DNA of 64,000 nt from Acidobacteriota bacterium (GCA_019347945.1 JAHWKK010000006.1:111076-175075), one strand, 5' to 3'. Counted from the first letter of the stretch, positions 9,877 to 18,332 are shown. Notes: generated by a model from the letters alone, not told the origin. Translations and numbers: made by a program.

Positions 9877-10248
9877 ATGCCAGAGCTCGGAAACAAGCAT
9901 ACCTGCTACAGCTGCCAGACGAAGTTCTACGACTTCAACAAACCGGAACCTGCCTGTCCGAAGTGCGGCGCCGACCCGCGTGAAGCCGACACCGCCGTGA
10001 AACCGAAGCGCGCGAGAGCCACCAGGGCGCCCGCTAAACCGAAACCGAAGAAGGCGAAGAAAAAGAAGAAGAAGAACAAGAAGGAAGTGGAGCTCGACGA
10101 TCACGAGGAGCTCGAAGAGGAAGCGGACGACGACTCCGACGACGAAGTTTCCGATGACGACGATATCGACGATAATGATGATGATGACGATGCCGACGAT
10201 GACGAAGCCGATGGTGACGCCACCGACGCTGACGACGAAGAATTCTGA
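9877..10248 (+). CDS. Zinc-ribbon protein with basic linker and acidic tail (FYDLN-acid type)
   Basis: The 123-residue protein begins with a zinc ribbon of two CxxC pairs (CYSC and CPKC) surrounding FYDFN, matching the small TIGR02300-type FYDLN acid proteins. A Lys/Pro/Ala-rich segment (about 47-73) is followed by an extremely Asp/Glu-rich tail (74-123) encoded by GAT/GAC/GAA runs. The charge layout suggests a nucleic-acid or protein-binding ribbon with an autoinhibitory or chaperone-like tail, but the function is unknown. It lies 9 nt before lemA on the same strand. Confidence 0.75.
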   Translation: MPELGNKHTCYSCQTKFYDFNKPEPACPKCGADPREADTAVKPKRARATRAPAKPKPKKAKKKKKKNKKEVELDDHEELEEEADDDSDDEVSDDDDIDDNDDDDDADDDEADGDATDADDEEF

Positions 10249-10257
10249 GGTAGTGAA

Positions 10258-10878
10258 ATGAAGAGATTCGGCTTCATCGGCTGCGCGGCCGTTGTGCTGA
10301 TCGTCATCCTCGTTCTGGCGATGGTGGCGTTCACGACCTACAACCGCCTGGTCACACTCGACGAGAACGTCAACGAGGCCTGGGCTCAGGTGGAAAGCCA
10401 GTACCAGAGACGGGCGGATCTCATCCCGAATCTCATCCGAACGGTTCAGGGTGCTGCCGACTTCGAGAGAGAGACGCTGCAGAACGTCATCGAGGCACGC
10501 TCGAGGGTCGGGCAGGCGACTGCCGGGGCCGGCGATCCGACCGAGAATCCTCAGGCTTTCGAGCAGTTCAGTCAGGCACAGGCGGCGCTCGGTTCCGCGC
10601 TTTCACGGCTGCTCGTCGTCGTCGAGCGCTATCCCGAGCTTCGAGCCAACCAGAACTTCCTCGATCTTCAGGTTCAGCTCGAGGGAACGGAGAACAGGAT
10701 CGCCGTCGAGAGAATGCGCTACAACGAACAGGCCCGCGCCTTCAATACGGCTTCCCGACGGTTTCCCGCGAAGATTTTCGCCGGCCTGTTCGGCTTCGAC
10801 CAGAAGCAGTATTTCGAGTCCACCGAAGGATCGGACGTACCGCCGGAAGTCGAATTCGACTTCAGTGGATCGAACTGA
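10258..10878 (+). CDS. lemA: LemA family protein
   Basis: The 206-residue protein has an N-terminal membrane anchor (about 8-28) followed by the LemA helical domain, with the diagnostic stretches NVNEAWAQVESQYQRR and RADLIPNL at about 38-63, and FDQKQYFE near the C-terminus. LemA proteins are membrane-anchored helical proteins of uncertain role, often encoded next to TPM-domain genes as here. The upstream AGGTAGTGA gives a weak ribosome site. It is probably in an operon with the two TPM genes downstream. Confidence 0.92.
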   Translation: MKRFGFIGCAAVVLIVILVLAMVAFTTYNRLVTLDENVNEAWAQVESQYQRRADLIPNLIRTVQGAADFERETLQNVIEARSRVGQATAGAGDPTENPQAFEQFSQAQAALGSALSRLLVVVERYPELRANQNFLDLQVQLEGTENRIAVERMRYNEQARAFNTASRRFPAKIFAGLFGFDQKQYFESTEGSDVPPEVEFDFSGSN

Positions 10879-10950
10879 CGGCACCCGGAGGGGCGGGCCG
10901 CTGAAGCCCGCTCCCGCCCGTCCCTTCAGTCCGCGGTTTTTCTCCAGACG

Positions 10951-11703
10951 ATGACTCCCTGCCGAAAAGGCGTCGCCTTCCTGCTCGTTCTGCTCGTGGC
11001 GATTCCGCTGCTCGGGCAGGCCAGGCGGCCCGTTCCCCCTGCGCCGACGCAGTGGGTCACCGACCAGTCGGGACTTCTCACTGCCGAGCAGAGGTCCGCC
11101 CTCAACGCGACACTCCGGGCTTTCGAGGAGCGCTCCGGCGCCCAGCTGATCGTCTACATCATCCCGACACTCGACGGTTACCCCGTCGAGGAGTTCACCG
11201 TCCGCGCTGCCCACGAGTGGGGCGTTGGCCAGGACAAATACGACAACGGTCTGGTCCTCTTCCTCTTCCCGGAGGATCGAACCGCCCGGATCGAGGTGGG
11301 ATACGGCCTCGAAGGGTCGATCACCGACGCCTTCTCCGGGCGGGTCATCCGGGAAACGATGGGACCGCATTTCCGGGAGAATCGATGGTACGAGGGACTC
11401 GTGGCCGGAACCAACCGGCTGATGCGGCAGATCGAGACCAACGAGGAGCCGGTCGGCTCGATGGAGGAACCGCGCGGCGGTCTGAAATTCACCGACCTCA
11501 TCTTCTTCGTTCTCATTTTCTTTTTCTTCTTCGCCTTCATCCGGCCGCATCGCCGCCGGGGCGGCTGCTTCACACCGATCATCTTTCCGTCGAGCGGCGT
11601 GACGTGGGGCGGGGGCGGATTCTCGGGAGGAGGGGGCGGCTTCGGAGGCTTTTCAGGCGGTGGAGGCGGGTTCGGCGGCGGCGGAGCAACGGGAAGCTGG
11701 TGA
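10951..11703 (+). CDS. Secreted TPM-domain membrane protein (YgcG-like)
   Basis: The 250-residue protein has a signal peptide (about 1-23), a TPM/Psb32-type domain (about 30-155, with VTDQSGLLTAEQ and YDNGLVLFLF), a transmembrane segment (about 178-195) and a long Gly-rich C-terminal tail of GGGF repeats. This order is that of YgcG-like proteins that accompany LemA. The domain faces the periplasm. The precise function is unknown; TPM domains are linked to photosystem repair in plants and to phosphatase activity in some members. Confidence 0.85.
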   Translation: MTPCRKGVAFLLVLLVAIPLLGQARRPVPPAPTQWVTDQSGLLTAEQRSALNATLRAFEERSGAQLIVYIIPTLDGYPVEEFTVRAAHEWGVGQDKYDNGLVLFLFPEDRTARIEVGYGLEGSITDAFSGRVIRETMGPHFRENRWYEGLVAGTNRLMRQIETNEEPVGSMEEPRGGLKFTDLIFFVLIFFFFFAFIRPHRRRGGCFTPIIFPSSGVTWGGGGFSGGGGGFGGFSGGGGGFGGGGATGSW

Positions 11704-11707
11704 AACG

Positions 11708-12154
11708 ATGAAACATCGAGAGCTCATCGACCGGATCGACGAACAGGCGGTCATCGACGCGATCGGTCGAGCCGAGAAGGCCTGCTCGGGGGAAGTCCGC
11801 GTTCACATCGAACGATCTGCCAGAGGCCGCGACCTCCGCGCTTTCGGGGAGCGCACCTTCGAACGGATCGGCATGACGAAAACGCGGGACCGCACAGGAG
11901 TCCTGATCTTCATCTGCGCCGAACAGCAGCAGTTCGTCGTGCTCGGAGATCGGGGCATCCATGAACGCGTCGGCGACGAATTCTGGCAGTCAGTCGCCGC
12001 CCATCTGGAGGAGCATTTCAAGACTGGCGACTTCACGCGCGGACTCGTGAATGCGATCGACGAGATCGGCGAACAGCTTAGCCGGCACTTTCCTCGGGAA
12101 CGCACGGACCGCAACGAGCTCACCGATGCAATCAGCAAAAGCGACCTCGACTGA
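11708..12154 (+). CDS. Cytosolic TPM-domain protein
   Basis: The 148-residue protein is a second, shorter TPM domain without signal peptide or membrane segment. It shows CSGEVRVHIE, TKTRDRTGVLIFIC and LGDRGIHERVGDEFW, all typical of the family. The ATG at 11708 lies 4 nt after the stop of the secreted TPM gene; a longer frame upstream merely overlaps the Gly-rich tail. A LemA gene followed by one membrane and one soluble TPM gene is a recurrent arrangement, suggesting a joint complex. Its stop lies inside the start of folK. Confidence 0.85.
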   Translation: MKHRELIDRIDEQAVIDAIGRAEKACSGEVRVHIERSARGRDLRAFGERTFERIGMTKTRDRTGVLIFICAEQQQFVVLGDRGIHERVGDEFWQSVAAHLEEHFKTGDFTRGLVNAIDEIGEQLSRHFPRERTDRNELTDAISKSDLD

Positions 12155-12602
12155 GCGCTCCCGTCCCGTTCGCGTGGTTCTCGCGCTCGGCAGTAACGTC
12201 GGCGACCGGCGCTACGAGCTCGAGCTCGCCATCCGCGCGCTGCGGCGTCACGTCGATATCGTGCGGCGTTCCCCGATTCACGAGACCGCGCCGGTCGACT
12301 CCCCCGAAGGTGCCGGCCCGTTCCTGAACATGGTGGTCGCTGGTTTTACCACCCTCGGGCCCCACCAACTGCTCGAGCTGATTCACAGTCACGAGAAGAC
12401 GCGCGGGCGGCGGCGGATCGTCCGCAACGAGCCTCGCAGGATCGACGTCGACATCATCCAGTACGGCGCGGCCAGAATCTTCGAAAGGAACCTCGTCATT
12501 CCGCATCCCCGTTTCTCCGAGCGCGAATTCGTCGTCGTTCCGATGTCCGAGCTGGGACTTTATCGAGGGATTAGGGATCAGGGATCAGGGATCAGGGGTT
12601 AG
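12126..12602 (+). CDS. folK: HPPK (2-amino-4-hydroxy-6-hydroxymethyldihydropteridine pyrophosphokinase)
   Basis: FolK transfers pyrophosphate from ATP to 6-hydroxymethyl-7,8-dihydropterin in folate synthesis. The 158-residue product shows LALGSNVGDR near the N-terminus, the SPIHETAPV substrate loop, and NEPRRIDVDII, corresponding to the family's metal-binding DxD segment. The ATG overlaps the upstream TPM gene by 29 nt. The last dozen residues (after ELGLY) are encoded by a GGGATCA heptamer array and are therefore not conserved; the repeat has probably replaced the original stop. Confidence 0.9.
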   Translation: MQSAKATSTERSRPVRVVLALGSNVGDRRYELELAIRALRRHVDIVRRSPIHETAPVDSPEGAGPFLNMVVAGFTTLGPHQLLELIHSHEKTRGRRRIVRNEPRRIDVDIIQYGAARIFERNLVIPHPRFSEREFVVVPMSELGLYRGIRDQGSGIRG

Positions 12603-12769
12603 ATTAGGAAAGGCAGGGCACGAGTGGGGCCGCGGAGCCGCGAGAGAACCAGAGGTCCGATTCGCCCTGACAGGTCTGACACGTCGGACGCGTCCGAGCT
12701 TTCGCCCTGATCCCCTGAACCCTGCCTTTCAACCTGATCCCTGATCCCTGATCCCTAATCCCTAATCAG
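12565..12769. repeat. Inverted intergenic element with GGGATCA/GGGATTA heptamer arms
   Basis: A tract of GGGATTA and GGGATCA heptamers at about 12567-12596 recurs in inverted orientation at about 12733-12763. Inside these arms a second inverted pair, GGAAAGGCAGGG and CCCTGCCTTTC, occurs at about 12607 and 12721. The element sits exactly between the 3' ends of folK and the TfoX-like gene, and both stop codons lie in or at the repeat. It could form a very long hairpin and act as a two-way terminator. Confidence 0.8.
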
Positions 12770-13128
12770 CGCTCTGCTCGCCGAAGCGTGCCGGCGTATC
12801 CGAGGCCGCGCCGGACCCATCCCGCCAGATCGCCCGCGGTCGCGATGGCGGAGCTCGAAACGCGGACATACCCCCTGAGTGGTCTCCCGGTGAGCTTGAT
12901 CGCCCTCACGTGGGAGAGCGAGAGAGTCGGCTCGTATTGTTCCATCCCGACCCGGACCATCAACTCGTTTCCGATGACCCCGCAGAAGACATTGCCGTGC
13001 AGGAGAAACGAAAGTCCGCCGAACATTCGCCTCTCGGTCACGGAGGCGTTCCCGCCGATCACGTTCCTGATCCGCGCGACCAGCTCTTCATTGATTCCAT
13101 CGGTTGCCTCGAGCCGTCTCGCCATCAT
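12766..13128 (-). CDS. TfoX N-terminal domain protein
   Basis: The 120-residue protein consists of a single TfoX N-terminal domain, recognised by RRMFGGLSFLLHGNVFCGV (about 34-52) and the LSLSHVR and GRPLRGYV segments. TfoX in gamma-proteobacteria regulates competence, but stand-alone N-domain proteins are widespread and their role is unknown. It is monocistronic and convergent with folK; its TGA lies within the inverted heptamer array. Confidence 0.85.
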   Translation of the reverse strand: MMARRLEATDGINEELVARIRNVIGGNASVTERRMFGGLSFLLHGNVFCGVIGNELMVRVGMEQYEPTLSLSHVRAIKLTGRPLRGYVRVSSSAIATAGDLAGWVRRGLGYAGTLRRAER

Positions 13129-13257
13129 TCGTCCGAGGGCCGTCGGTTCCTCCCAGCCAGGCTTTGGGCTGACATTTGTAGTGACAGGGTAGCAGATGGC
13201 GCCTCAGCAGGTTTTCGCTCCGCTCACCGTCCGCCGAGAACATACCCGGGCAACTCC

Positions 13258-13324
13258 GTGGGGGTCGGCTCTCCAGTGGGGGTCGGCTCTCCAGAGCCGA
13301 CTCGCGGGGGGCTCCAGCCCCCCG
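13258..13324. repeat. 18-bp tandem duplication followed by two hairpins
   Basis: Two perfect copies of an 18-bp unit (13258-13275 and 13276-13293) contain the motif GGGGGTCGGCTCTCC. The second copy runs into a 7-bp stem (TCGGCTC with GAGCCGA, 13283-13300), and a second 7-bp stem GGGGGGC with GCCCCCC lies at 13306-13323. It fills most of the gap between the TfoX-like and VOC genes and resembles a REP-type element. Confidence 0.75.
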
Positions 13325-13335
13325 CAAGGCGTGTT

Positions 13336-13746
13336 CTATCCGTCCTTCGGGCCAACCCAGAAGGCGGGATTGTGTGCAATCTCCCAGAGATGGCCATCGG
13401 GATCGCGGAAATAGCCCGAATAACCGCCCCAGAATGCTCTCTCTGCCGGCTTGACCAGCGACGCGCCGGCCGCGATCGCTTCCGCAAGCACGGCTTCGAC
13501 TTCCTCTTCCGTTTCGACGTTGTGCGAAAGAGTGAACCCCCCGAACCCCTCGCCTTCGGGCGACACGGTCGCGTCCTCGGCGAGCGATTCGCGCGAATAG
13601 AGACCGAGCCATGTTCCATTGAGGGTGAAGAACGCCACTTCCGGCGGGCTTTCCATTCGTGGAAATCCGAGCCCGTCTTCATAGAAGCGAACGGCGGTCT
13701 CCAGGTCGCGGACACCGAGCGTGATCAGGCTGATTCGCGGCTTCAT
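13336..13746 (-). CDS. VOC superfamily (glyoxalase/bleomycin-resistance-like) protein
   Basis: The 136-residue protein has the paired beta-alpha-beta-beta-beta modules of the vicinal oxygen chelate fold: ITLGVRDLETAVRFYEDGLG at the N-terminus and GYFRDPDGHLWEIAHNP near residues 113-129, the latter carrying a metal-ligand Glu. It is probably a small metal-dependent isomerase, dioxygenase or binding protein. The substrate cannot be told from sequence and the neighbours give no pathway context. Confidence 0.88.
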   Translation of the reverse strand: MKPRISLITLGVRDLETAVRFYEDGLGFPRMESPPEVAFFTLNGTWLGLYSRESLAEDATVSPEGEGFGGFTLSHNVETEEEVEAVLAEAIAAGASLVKPAERAFWGGYSGYFRDPDGHLWEIAHNPAFWVGPKDG

Positions 13747-13814
13747 CTCTGCTCCTTTCAGTCGCCTGGTTCGATGCGACTGTCTCGTTGAGCCACAAGC
13801 GAGGCTACTGCGTC

Positions 13815-14216
13815 TCAGGTACGCCAGCTTTCGACTCTCAGCCGATCAATGCGCTCGAACTCGTCTCGATTGTCTGTCACCAGTATGAGATCGTGTGCGC
13901 GGGCCTGCGCTGCGATCAGCATGTCGTTGGGACCGATGGGCGTGCCCGCTCGCTCCAGTTCCGAGCGAACCTGTCCATATTCAGAAGCGGAATCGAGATC
14001 GAACTCGAGGGAGGCCAAGTCTTCCAGAAGCAGGTCCAGACGCTTATGGTTCTCCTGCGGGCGGTTGCTCTTTTCAGCACCATACCGAAGCTCGGCGACG
14101 GCGATGACGCTCACCGCGACGTCACTCGGCAGCACCTCCCGCAACCTTTCAATCACCTTCGGGTAGCGCGCATTGAGGTAATCGACGCAGACGTTCGTGT
14201 CGAGAAGGTAGCGCAT
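13815..14216 (-). CDS. vapC: PIN-domain toxin VapC
   Basis: The 133-residue PIN-domain ribonuclease has the four acidic active-site residues expected: D6 in LLDTNV, E42 in AELRYG, D98 in NDMLIAA and D115 in LVTDN. VapC toxins cleave tRNA or rRNA when freed from VapB. The reading frame is intact and no active-site residue is missing, so the toxin is likely functional. Its ATG overlaps the vapB stop by one base (TAATG), giving translational coupling with the antitoxin made first. Confidence 0.93.
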   Translation of the reverse strand: MRYLLDTNVCVDYLNARYPKVIERLREVLPSDVAVSVIAVAELRYGAEKSNRPQENHKRLDLLLEDLASLEFDLDSASEYGQVRSELERAGTPIGPNDMLIAAQARAHDLILVTDNRDEFERIDRLRVESWRT

Positions 14217-14452
14217 TACCGACCGAGATCAGGACCCGGCTCGACAGAAGGAGGCTCATCCGGATATGGAAAATCGGCGGCCGTGCCCGCGAGACTGAGA
14301 AACTGTTGACTCCACTCCGCTTTGAGCGACTCGAGGACCACGCGATTGCCCTCCCGGTAGATCAGCACCTCGTCCTCGTCGAAGCGGTACTGTTTCGGAA
14401 GTCGGACCGCCTGACTCCCTCCCGACTGAAACACCTTGGCGATGTCTGCCAT
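14216..14452 (-). CDS. vapB: VapB antitoxin (AbrB/SpoVT fold)
   Basis: The 78-residue antitoxin has an N-terminal swapped-hairpin AbrB-type DNA-binding domain (KVFQSGGSQAVRLPKQYRF, residues 5-23) and an acidic, proline-rich C-terminus that should bind VapC. I chose the ATG at 14452, preceded by GGAGGA, rather than the upstream ATG at 14482. VapB normally represses its own operon, and a TGTATACA palindrome lies about 22 nt upstream. Confidence 0.9.
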   Translation of the reverse strand: MADIAKVFQSGGSQAVRLPKQYRFDEDEVLIYREGNRVVLESLKAEWSQQFLSLAGTAADFPYPDEPPSVEPGPDLGR

Positions 14453-14473
14453 ACGATTCGGTTCCTCCGGAAA

Positions 14474-14481
14474 TGTATACA
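14474..14481. promoter_or_regulatory. Candidate VapB operator palindrome
   Basis: The perfect 8-bp palindrome TGTATACA lies 22-29 nt upstream of the chosen vapB start. AbrB-fold antitoxins bind short palindromes in their own promoters, so this is a plausible autoregulatory site; no second half-site is clear. Confidence 0.35.
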
Positions 14482-14613
14482 CAATTCGTAGATACGTTGT
14501 TCCAGCCGCTCCGGCTGGGCCGCACCGGGTGATACCGCTCAGGTTCTTCGTCGGGGGTCAACCCCCCCGTCCAAAAAACGAAGGTGTGGCTCGAAGCCGA
14601 GTCAGCTCGGAAG

Positions 14614-16602
14614 TCAGTCGGCTTTCGGATCGGCCAGGGGGAGTCGGACGATGAAAGTGCTTCCGACGCCCGGCTCGGATTCGACTTCGATCGTGCCGCC
14701 GTGCATCGTGACGATCTCGCGCGTAATGTAGAGACCGAGGCCGGTTCCCTTTGCAACCTGGCCATTCTCCTGGACCCGATAAAACCGTTCGAACACGCGG
14801 TCGATTTTGTCCGGGCTGATGCCGATTCCCTGATCCGAAACGAGGAGCTCGAGGTGATCGGCGCGCCGCGCCAGCGTGACAATGACCTTCATCCCCTCCG
14901 GCGAGTACTTGCAGGCGTTTGAAAGGAGGTTCTCGATCACCTGCTCCATCCGCATCTCGTCGCCCCAGATCATCGGCAGCGGTTCCTGAACGTTGAGCTC
15001 GAAGACGTGATCTTCGGTTCTGGCACCGAGGCGCTCGACCGATTTCTTCACGACTGAGCCGAGATCGAACTGGCCCGCCTCGAGGGAGAATCTTCCGGAA
15101 TCCATCTTCGAGGCATCGAGCATGTCTTCGACGAGTCGCAGAACCTTTCCCGATTCATCCCTGACGACCTGAAGTGAAGAGATGGCGTCCTCGGGCGCAC
15201 CTTCCTTAATGGATTCCACGGCCAGATCGGTGTAGCCGCCGATCGAGGTCAGCGGGCTCTTGATCTCGTGGGTGACGAGGCTGACGAACTCGTCGCGCTC
15301 TCGATTTGCGCGCTCCTCGCTCTCGAACAGCTGCGCGTTCCGGAGCGCGATCGCCGTCTGCGTCGCGATCGTCGAAACGACGTCGAACTGGCGCGATCCA
15401 TACGTTCCCCGCTTGTAGCTCTGGACGCCGATAGCTCCGAGAACCTGGTCCCCGAACTTCATCGGTGCGACCAGGATCGATCTCGGAACGGATCTTCCGA
15501 CACCGCCCTCGAAGTCCCCCACCTGATCGTACGATCGCGATTCGCTGTCCATCTCGTAATGCGTCAGCTGCCCGGTGGAGATCGCTCTTCCTGTGAGTCC
15601 GATGCCGAGCGGGACGGTTCGGTGCGCCGTTTCCTGCCCCGACTGGTCGACGAAAGTGATCTCCATCGTCTCGTCCTCATCGCTTCGCACCGCGAAAAAG
15701 AACCGATCCCACTCGAGGACCTCGACGCTCTCCTTCGCGATGACCGAGACCAGCTCGCTGAGATTCAGCGTCGAGTTCACCGCGTTCCCGATCCGGTTCA
15801 TGGTGCGAAGCGTCTGATTGATGTTCCGGAGCCCCGCGTTGAGCCTCGCGAAAGCCGAGACGATCGCAATCAGAATGAAGATCACGATGATCGCCCGTTC
15901 TTCTCCGAGCGTCTGGGCGAGGAACCAGGTCAATACCGCGAAAGGAAGACCAACGCCGAGGCTGATGCCGAGCCAGAGAAGCGTCGTCGGCCAGAGATGC
16001 GTCCGAACGTCGTTGAACCCGAATCTGGAGTAGACGGCCATCGAGACCAGGGCGGCGTGGCAGACGAGGTACGCCCCGGTGAAGATCGCCATCCCGAGCA
16101 GAGGCCGGAGCGAGGTCGAGAACCACATCCTCGGCACCCCGAGGGCGAGCTGGACGATGAAAGCGGCGCCGAGCGTGGCCAGCACGTGGAGCCCGACGTC
16201 GAAGAGCGCGCTCAGCGGAGTCTGCCGGCGTGTGCCTCGTGCCATCGCGACGATCCACTCGATGATCCGGACGGATCCGTGCATGACGGCCGCTGCAACT
16301 CCCCCGGCAAGCTGAAAATAGATGATGAGAAACGTGAAACCGAGGTGGAACTGGGAAGCGGGTGCCGTTCTCAGCGTCAGCGCGATCTCGATCAGGAGAA
16401 GGGCCGCGCCGCAGTAGAAGACGGGACCCCAGTCGACCGGCGTCCGCCGGGAGAGGAGCGCTGCGAGTATGAATATCGACGAGAGCGCCACGACCCAGCG
16501 AATCATCAGGGTGACCCTCGGCAGGTCGGAAAGGCTGGCGCCTCTACTCAGGATCGTCGCTTCGGCCGAGTCGTCGAGCCGTGAGGAGAGGTGGATGTTC
16601 AT
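14614..16602 (-). CDS. Membrane GAF-domain sensor histidine kinase
   Basis: The 662-residue kinase has about seven transmembrane segments in residues 30-250 (a MASE-like integral sensor), a GAF domain (about 285-430), a HisKA dimerisation domain with HEIKSPLTS (about 455) and a HATPase_c domain with NLLSNACKYS, DQGIGIS and GTGLGLYI boxes. It is an orthodox inner-membrane kinase with no receiver domain. The ATG at 16602 was chosen because the longer frame reads into the tRNA gene. No response regulator is adjacent, so it is an orphan. Confidence 0.9.
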   Translation of the reverse strand: MNIHLSSRLDDSAEATILSRGASLSDLPRVTLMIRWVVALSSIFILAALLSRRTPVDWGPVFYCGAALLLIEIALTLRTAPASQFHLGFTFLIIYFQLAGGVAAAVMHGSVRIIEWIVAMARGTRRQTPLSALFDVGLHVLATLGAAFIVQLALGVPRMWFSTSLRPLLGMAIFTGAYLVCHAALVSMAVYSRFGFNDVRTHLWPTTLLWLGISLGVGLPFAVLTWFLAQTLGEERAIIVIFILIAIVSAFARLNAGLRNINQTLRTMNRIGNAVNSTLNLSELVSVIAKESVEVLEWDRFFFAVRSDEDETMEITFVDQSGQETAHRTVPLGIGLTGRAISTGQLTHYEMDSESRSYDQVGDFEGGVGRSVPRSILVAPMKFGDQVLGAIGVQSYKRGTYGSRQFDVVSTIATQTAIALRNAQLFESEERANRERDEFVSLVTHEIKSPLTSIGGYTDLAVESIKEGAPEDAISSLQVVRDESGKVLRLVEDMLDASKMDSGRFSLEAGQFDLGSVVKKSVERLGARTEDHVFELNVQEPLPMIWGDEMRMEQVIENLLSNACKYSPEGMKVIVTLARRADHLELLVSDQGIGISPDKIDRVFERFYRVQENGQVAKGTGLGLYITREIVTMHGGTIEVESEPGVGSTFIVRLPLADPKAD

Positions 16603-16623
16603 TGAGGGGGAACTATTCAGAGT

Positions 16624-16711
16624 TGGTGCCCGAGGCCGGAGTCGAACCGGCACACCCGCGAGGGGCGGCAGATTTTGAGTCTGCTGCGTCTACCAGTTCC
16701 GCCACTCGGGC
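16624..16711 (-). tRNA. tRNA-Leu (CAA anticodon)
   Basis: A class II tRNA is read from the minus strand. The 7-bp acceptor GCCCGAG pairs with CTCGGGC, followed by discriminator A and an encoded CCA (16624-16626). The anticodon loop ACTCAAAATC gives CAA, decoding UUG. A long variable arm and the TTCGACTCC T-loop fit tRNA-Leu. It lies between the GAF kinase and the isopropylmalate-synthase-like gene. Confidence 0.96.
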
Positions 16712-16731
16712 CCTTGACCGCATCCCTTCAA

Positions 16732-17985
16732 TCACACCGAGGCCGCGTTTTCTTTCCATTCTGCAACGGTGGAGTGAAGTTCTTCGTCGGTCAACACCCG
16801 GGCTGAGCTCTTCGCCCGAGCGAAGATCTGCTTTGCAAGCGCCTCGTCCTGCTCGTAACCGTGCTCGTCCATCCAGTAGATCACGTTGGAGAGTCCGCAC
16901 ATCGGACCCACCTCGATGATCTGCTTCAGACCGAACTGTTCGGCCGGTACGCCGGAGTAGACCCTATCGGCCAGCCAGTCGCTCCCCTTTTTGCGGGCCT
17001 TGATGATCGCAGCGGCGTGAACTCCTGTGCCCGTCCGGAAGGCATCCCTCCCGAAGACCGGGTACTGGTCGGTCAGCGGGATGCCGGTCGCATCGGAAAC
17101 CGTCCGGACGTAATCCGGGAGCGCGCGGAGGTCATTGTCGATCCATCCCATGAGACTGAGATTCACCATCAGGAGATCGAGCTGCGTGTTCCCGACGCGT
17201 TCTCCGATGCCGAGCGCACATCCGTGAGCTCGATCGGCACCGGCCTCAATCGCAGCGATCGTGTTGATGACGCCGAGTCCCCGGTCGCTGTGTCCGTGCC
17301 AGTCGACGCCGACTTCCGGGTCGATTCCGTCGACCAGCTCGCGGACGAAGCGGACGAGGTTGCGGGCGCCCCACGGCGTCGCATGACCGACGGTGTCGCA
17401 GACGCAGACCCGCGACGCGCCCGCATCGATCGCCGTCCGATAGAGCTTTTCGACGTCTTCCGGTCTGGCCCGGATCGTGTCCTCGGTGACCATCATGACC
17501 GGCAGGTTCTCGCTCACCGCGAACTTCACCGCCTTCTCGGTCTGCTCGACCAGCCAGTCGACGTCCCAGTCCTCGGCGAACTGCCGGATCGGGGACGATC
17601 CGATGAATGTGCATACCTCGATCGGTATCCCGACCTTCTGCGAGATCTCGGCGACCGGGCGGATGTCGTTTTCGTGGGTTCTTGCCGCACAGTTGGCGGC
17701 AATGTTCAGCTTTGAATCGCGAATCTCCTCGGCGAGCCGGAGAACGGTTTTCTGAACGTGAGGCCCGGCGCCCGGCAGGCCGATATCCGCGGTGTCGATC
17801 CCGAGAGCATCCATGAGGTGCAGTATCCGGATCTTCTCGTCGATCGAAGGGTCGCGGACCGATGGGGACTGGAGCCCGTCGCGAAGAGTCTCGTCGTCGA
17901 ACTGGATCGGGCGGTCGTGTGGCCGTGCGGGCTTTTCGCCGGATACGTTCCAGTCGTAGATGAGATCGTCTTCCTTCTGTTTCAT
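16732..17985 (-). CDS. Isopropylmalate/homocitrate synthase-family enzyme (DRE-TIM)
   Basis: The 417-residue enzyme is a DRE-TIM metallolyase of the 2-isopropylmalate, homocitrate and citramalate synthase group, which condenses acetyl-CoA with a 2-oxo acid. It has DETLRDG near residue 31, the HGHSDRG metal-binding HxH near 236-242, and GERVGNTQLD. It lacks the C-terminal LeuA_dimer regulatory domain, so it should be insensitive to leucine-type feedback. No leu, lys or nif genes are nearby, and the precise substrate cannot be told. It sits beside tRNA-Leu. Confidence 0.85.
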   Translation of the reverse strand: MKQKEDDLIYDWNVSGEKPARPHDRPIQFDDETLRDGLQSPSVRDPSIDEKIRILHLMDALGIDTADIGLPGAGPHVQKTVLRLAEEIRDSKLNIAANCAARTHENDIRPVAEISQKVGIPIEVCTFIGSSPIRQFAEDWDVDWLVEQTEKAVKFAVSENLPVMMVTEDTIRARPEDVEKLYRTAIDAGASRVCVCDTVGHATPWGARNLVRFVRELVDGIDPEVGVDWHGHSDRGLGVINTIAAIEAGADRAHGCALGIGERVGNTQLDLLMVNLSLMGWIDNDLRALPDYVRTVSDATGIPLTDQYPVFGRDAFRTGTGVHAAAIIKARKKGSDWLADRVYSGVPAEQFGLKQIIEVGPMCGLSNVIYWMDEHGYEQDEALAKQIFARAKSSARVLTDEELHSTVAEWKENAASV

Positions 17986-18074
17986 CGCGCGCCTCCGAAT
18001 CGGGTCTCATCATACTGAAACGGATCGAGGGGCCTGGGGAATGCCCGGAGGGGAGGAGTGTTGGATCGGGCGGT

Positions 18075-18332
18075 ATGTACGACGAGATCCATCCCGGCGT
18101 CAGGCGCCTGATGACCATCTGCCGATGCAACAACATCAAGTACGGCACGATCGCTCTCGCCATCGAGTCGGGCGCGTGCAGCATCGAAGAGATCGCGCGG
18201 AAGACCACGGCGACCACCGGGCTCTGCGGCGGGACGTGCACGCCGCGAGTCACGGCGATGCTCGAGGACCTGGCGGAACCCGCGGAGGCGTCAACGGAGC
18301 CCGATGCCGACGCCTGGTGGATCCGGAAATAA
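18075..18332 (+). CDS. BFD-like [2Fe-2S] protein
   Basis: The 85-residue protein has a CxC pair (ICRCNN, residues 16 and 18) and a second pair in GLCGGTC near 50-54, within a helical frame that matches bacterioferritin-associated ferredoxin-type [2Fe-2S] domains. BFD delivers electrons to release iron from bacterioferritin, but such domains also occur as electron-transfer modules with other partners. The second pair is spaced CxxxC rather than CxxC, which is unusual. No bacterioferritin gene is nearby. Confidence 0.72.
   Translation: MYDEIHPGVRRLMTICRCNNIKYGTIALAIESGACSIEEIARKTTATTGLCGGTCTPRVTAMLEDLAEPAEASTEPDADAWWIRK

Noticed and set aside
12565..12769. GGGATCA/GGGATTA arrays considered as telomere-like ends
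   Set aside because: They are internal, inverted to each other and flanked by ordinary genes, which fits an intergenic element.
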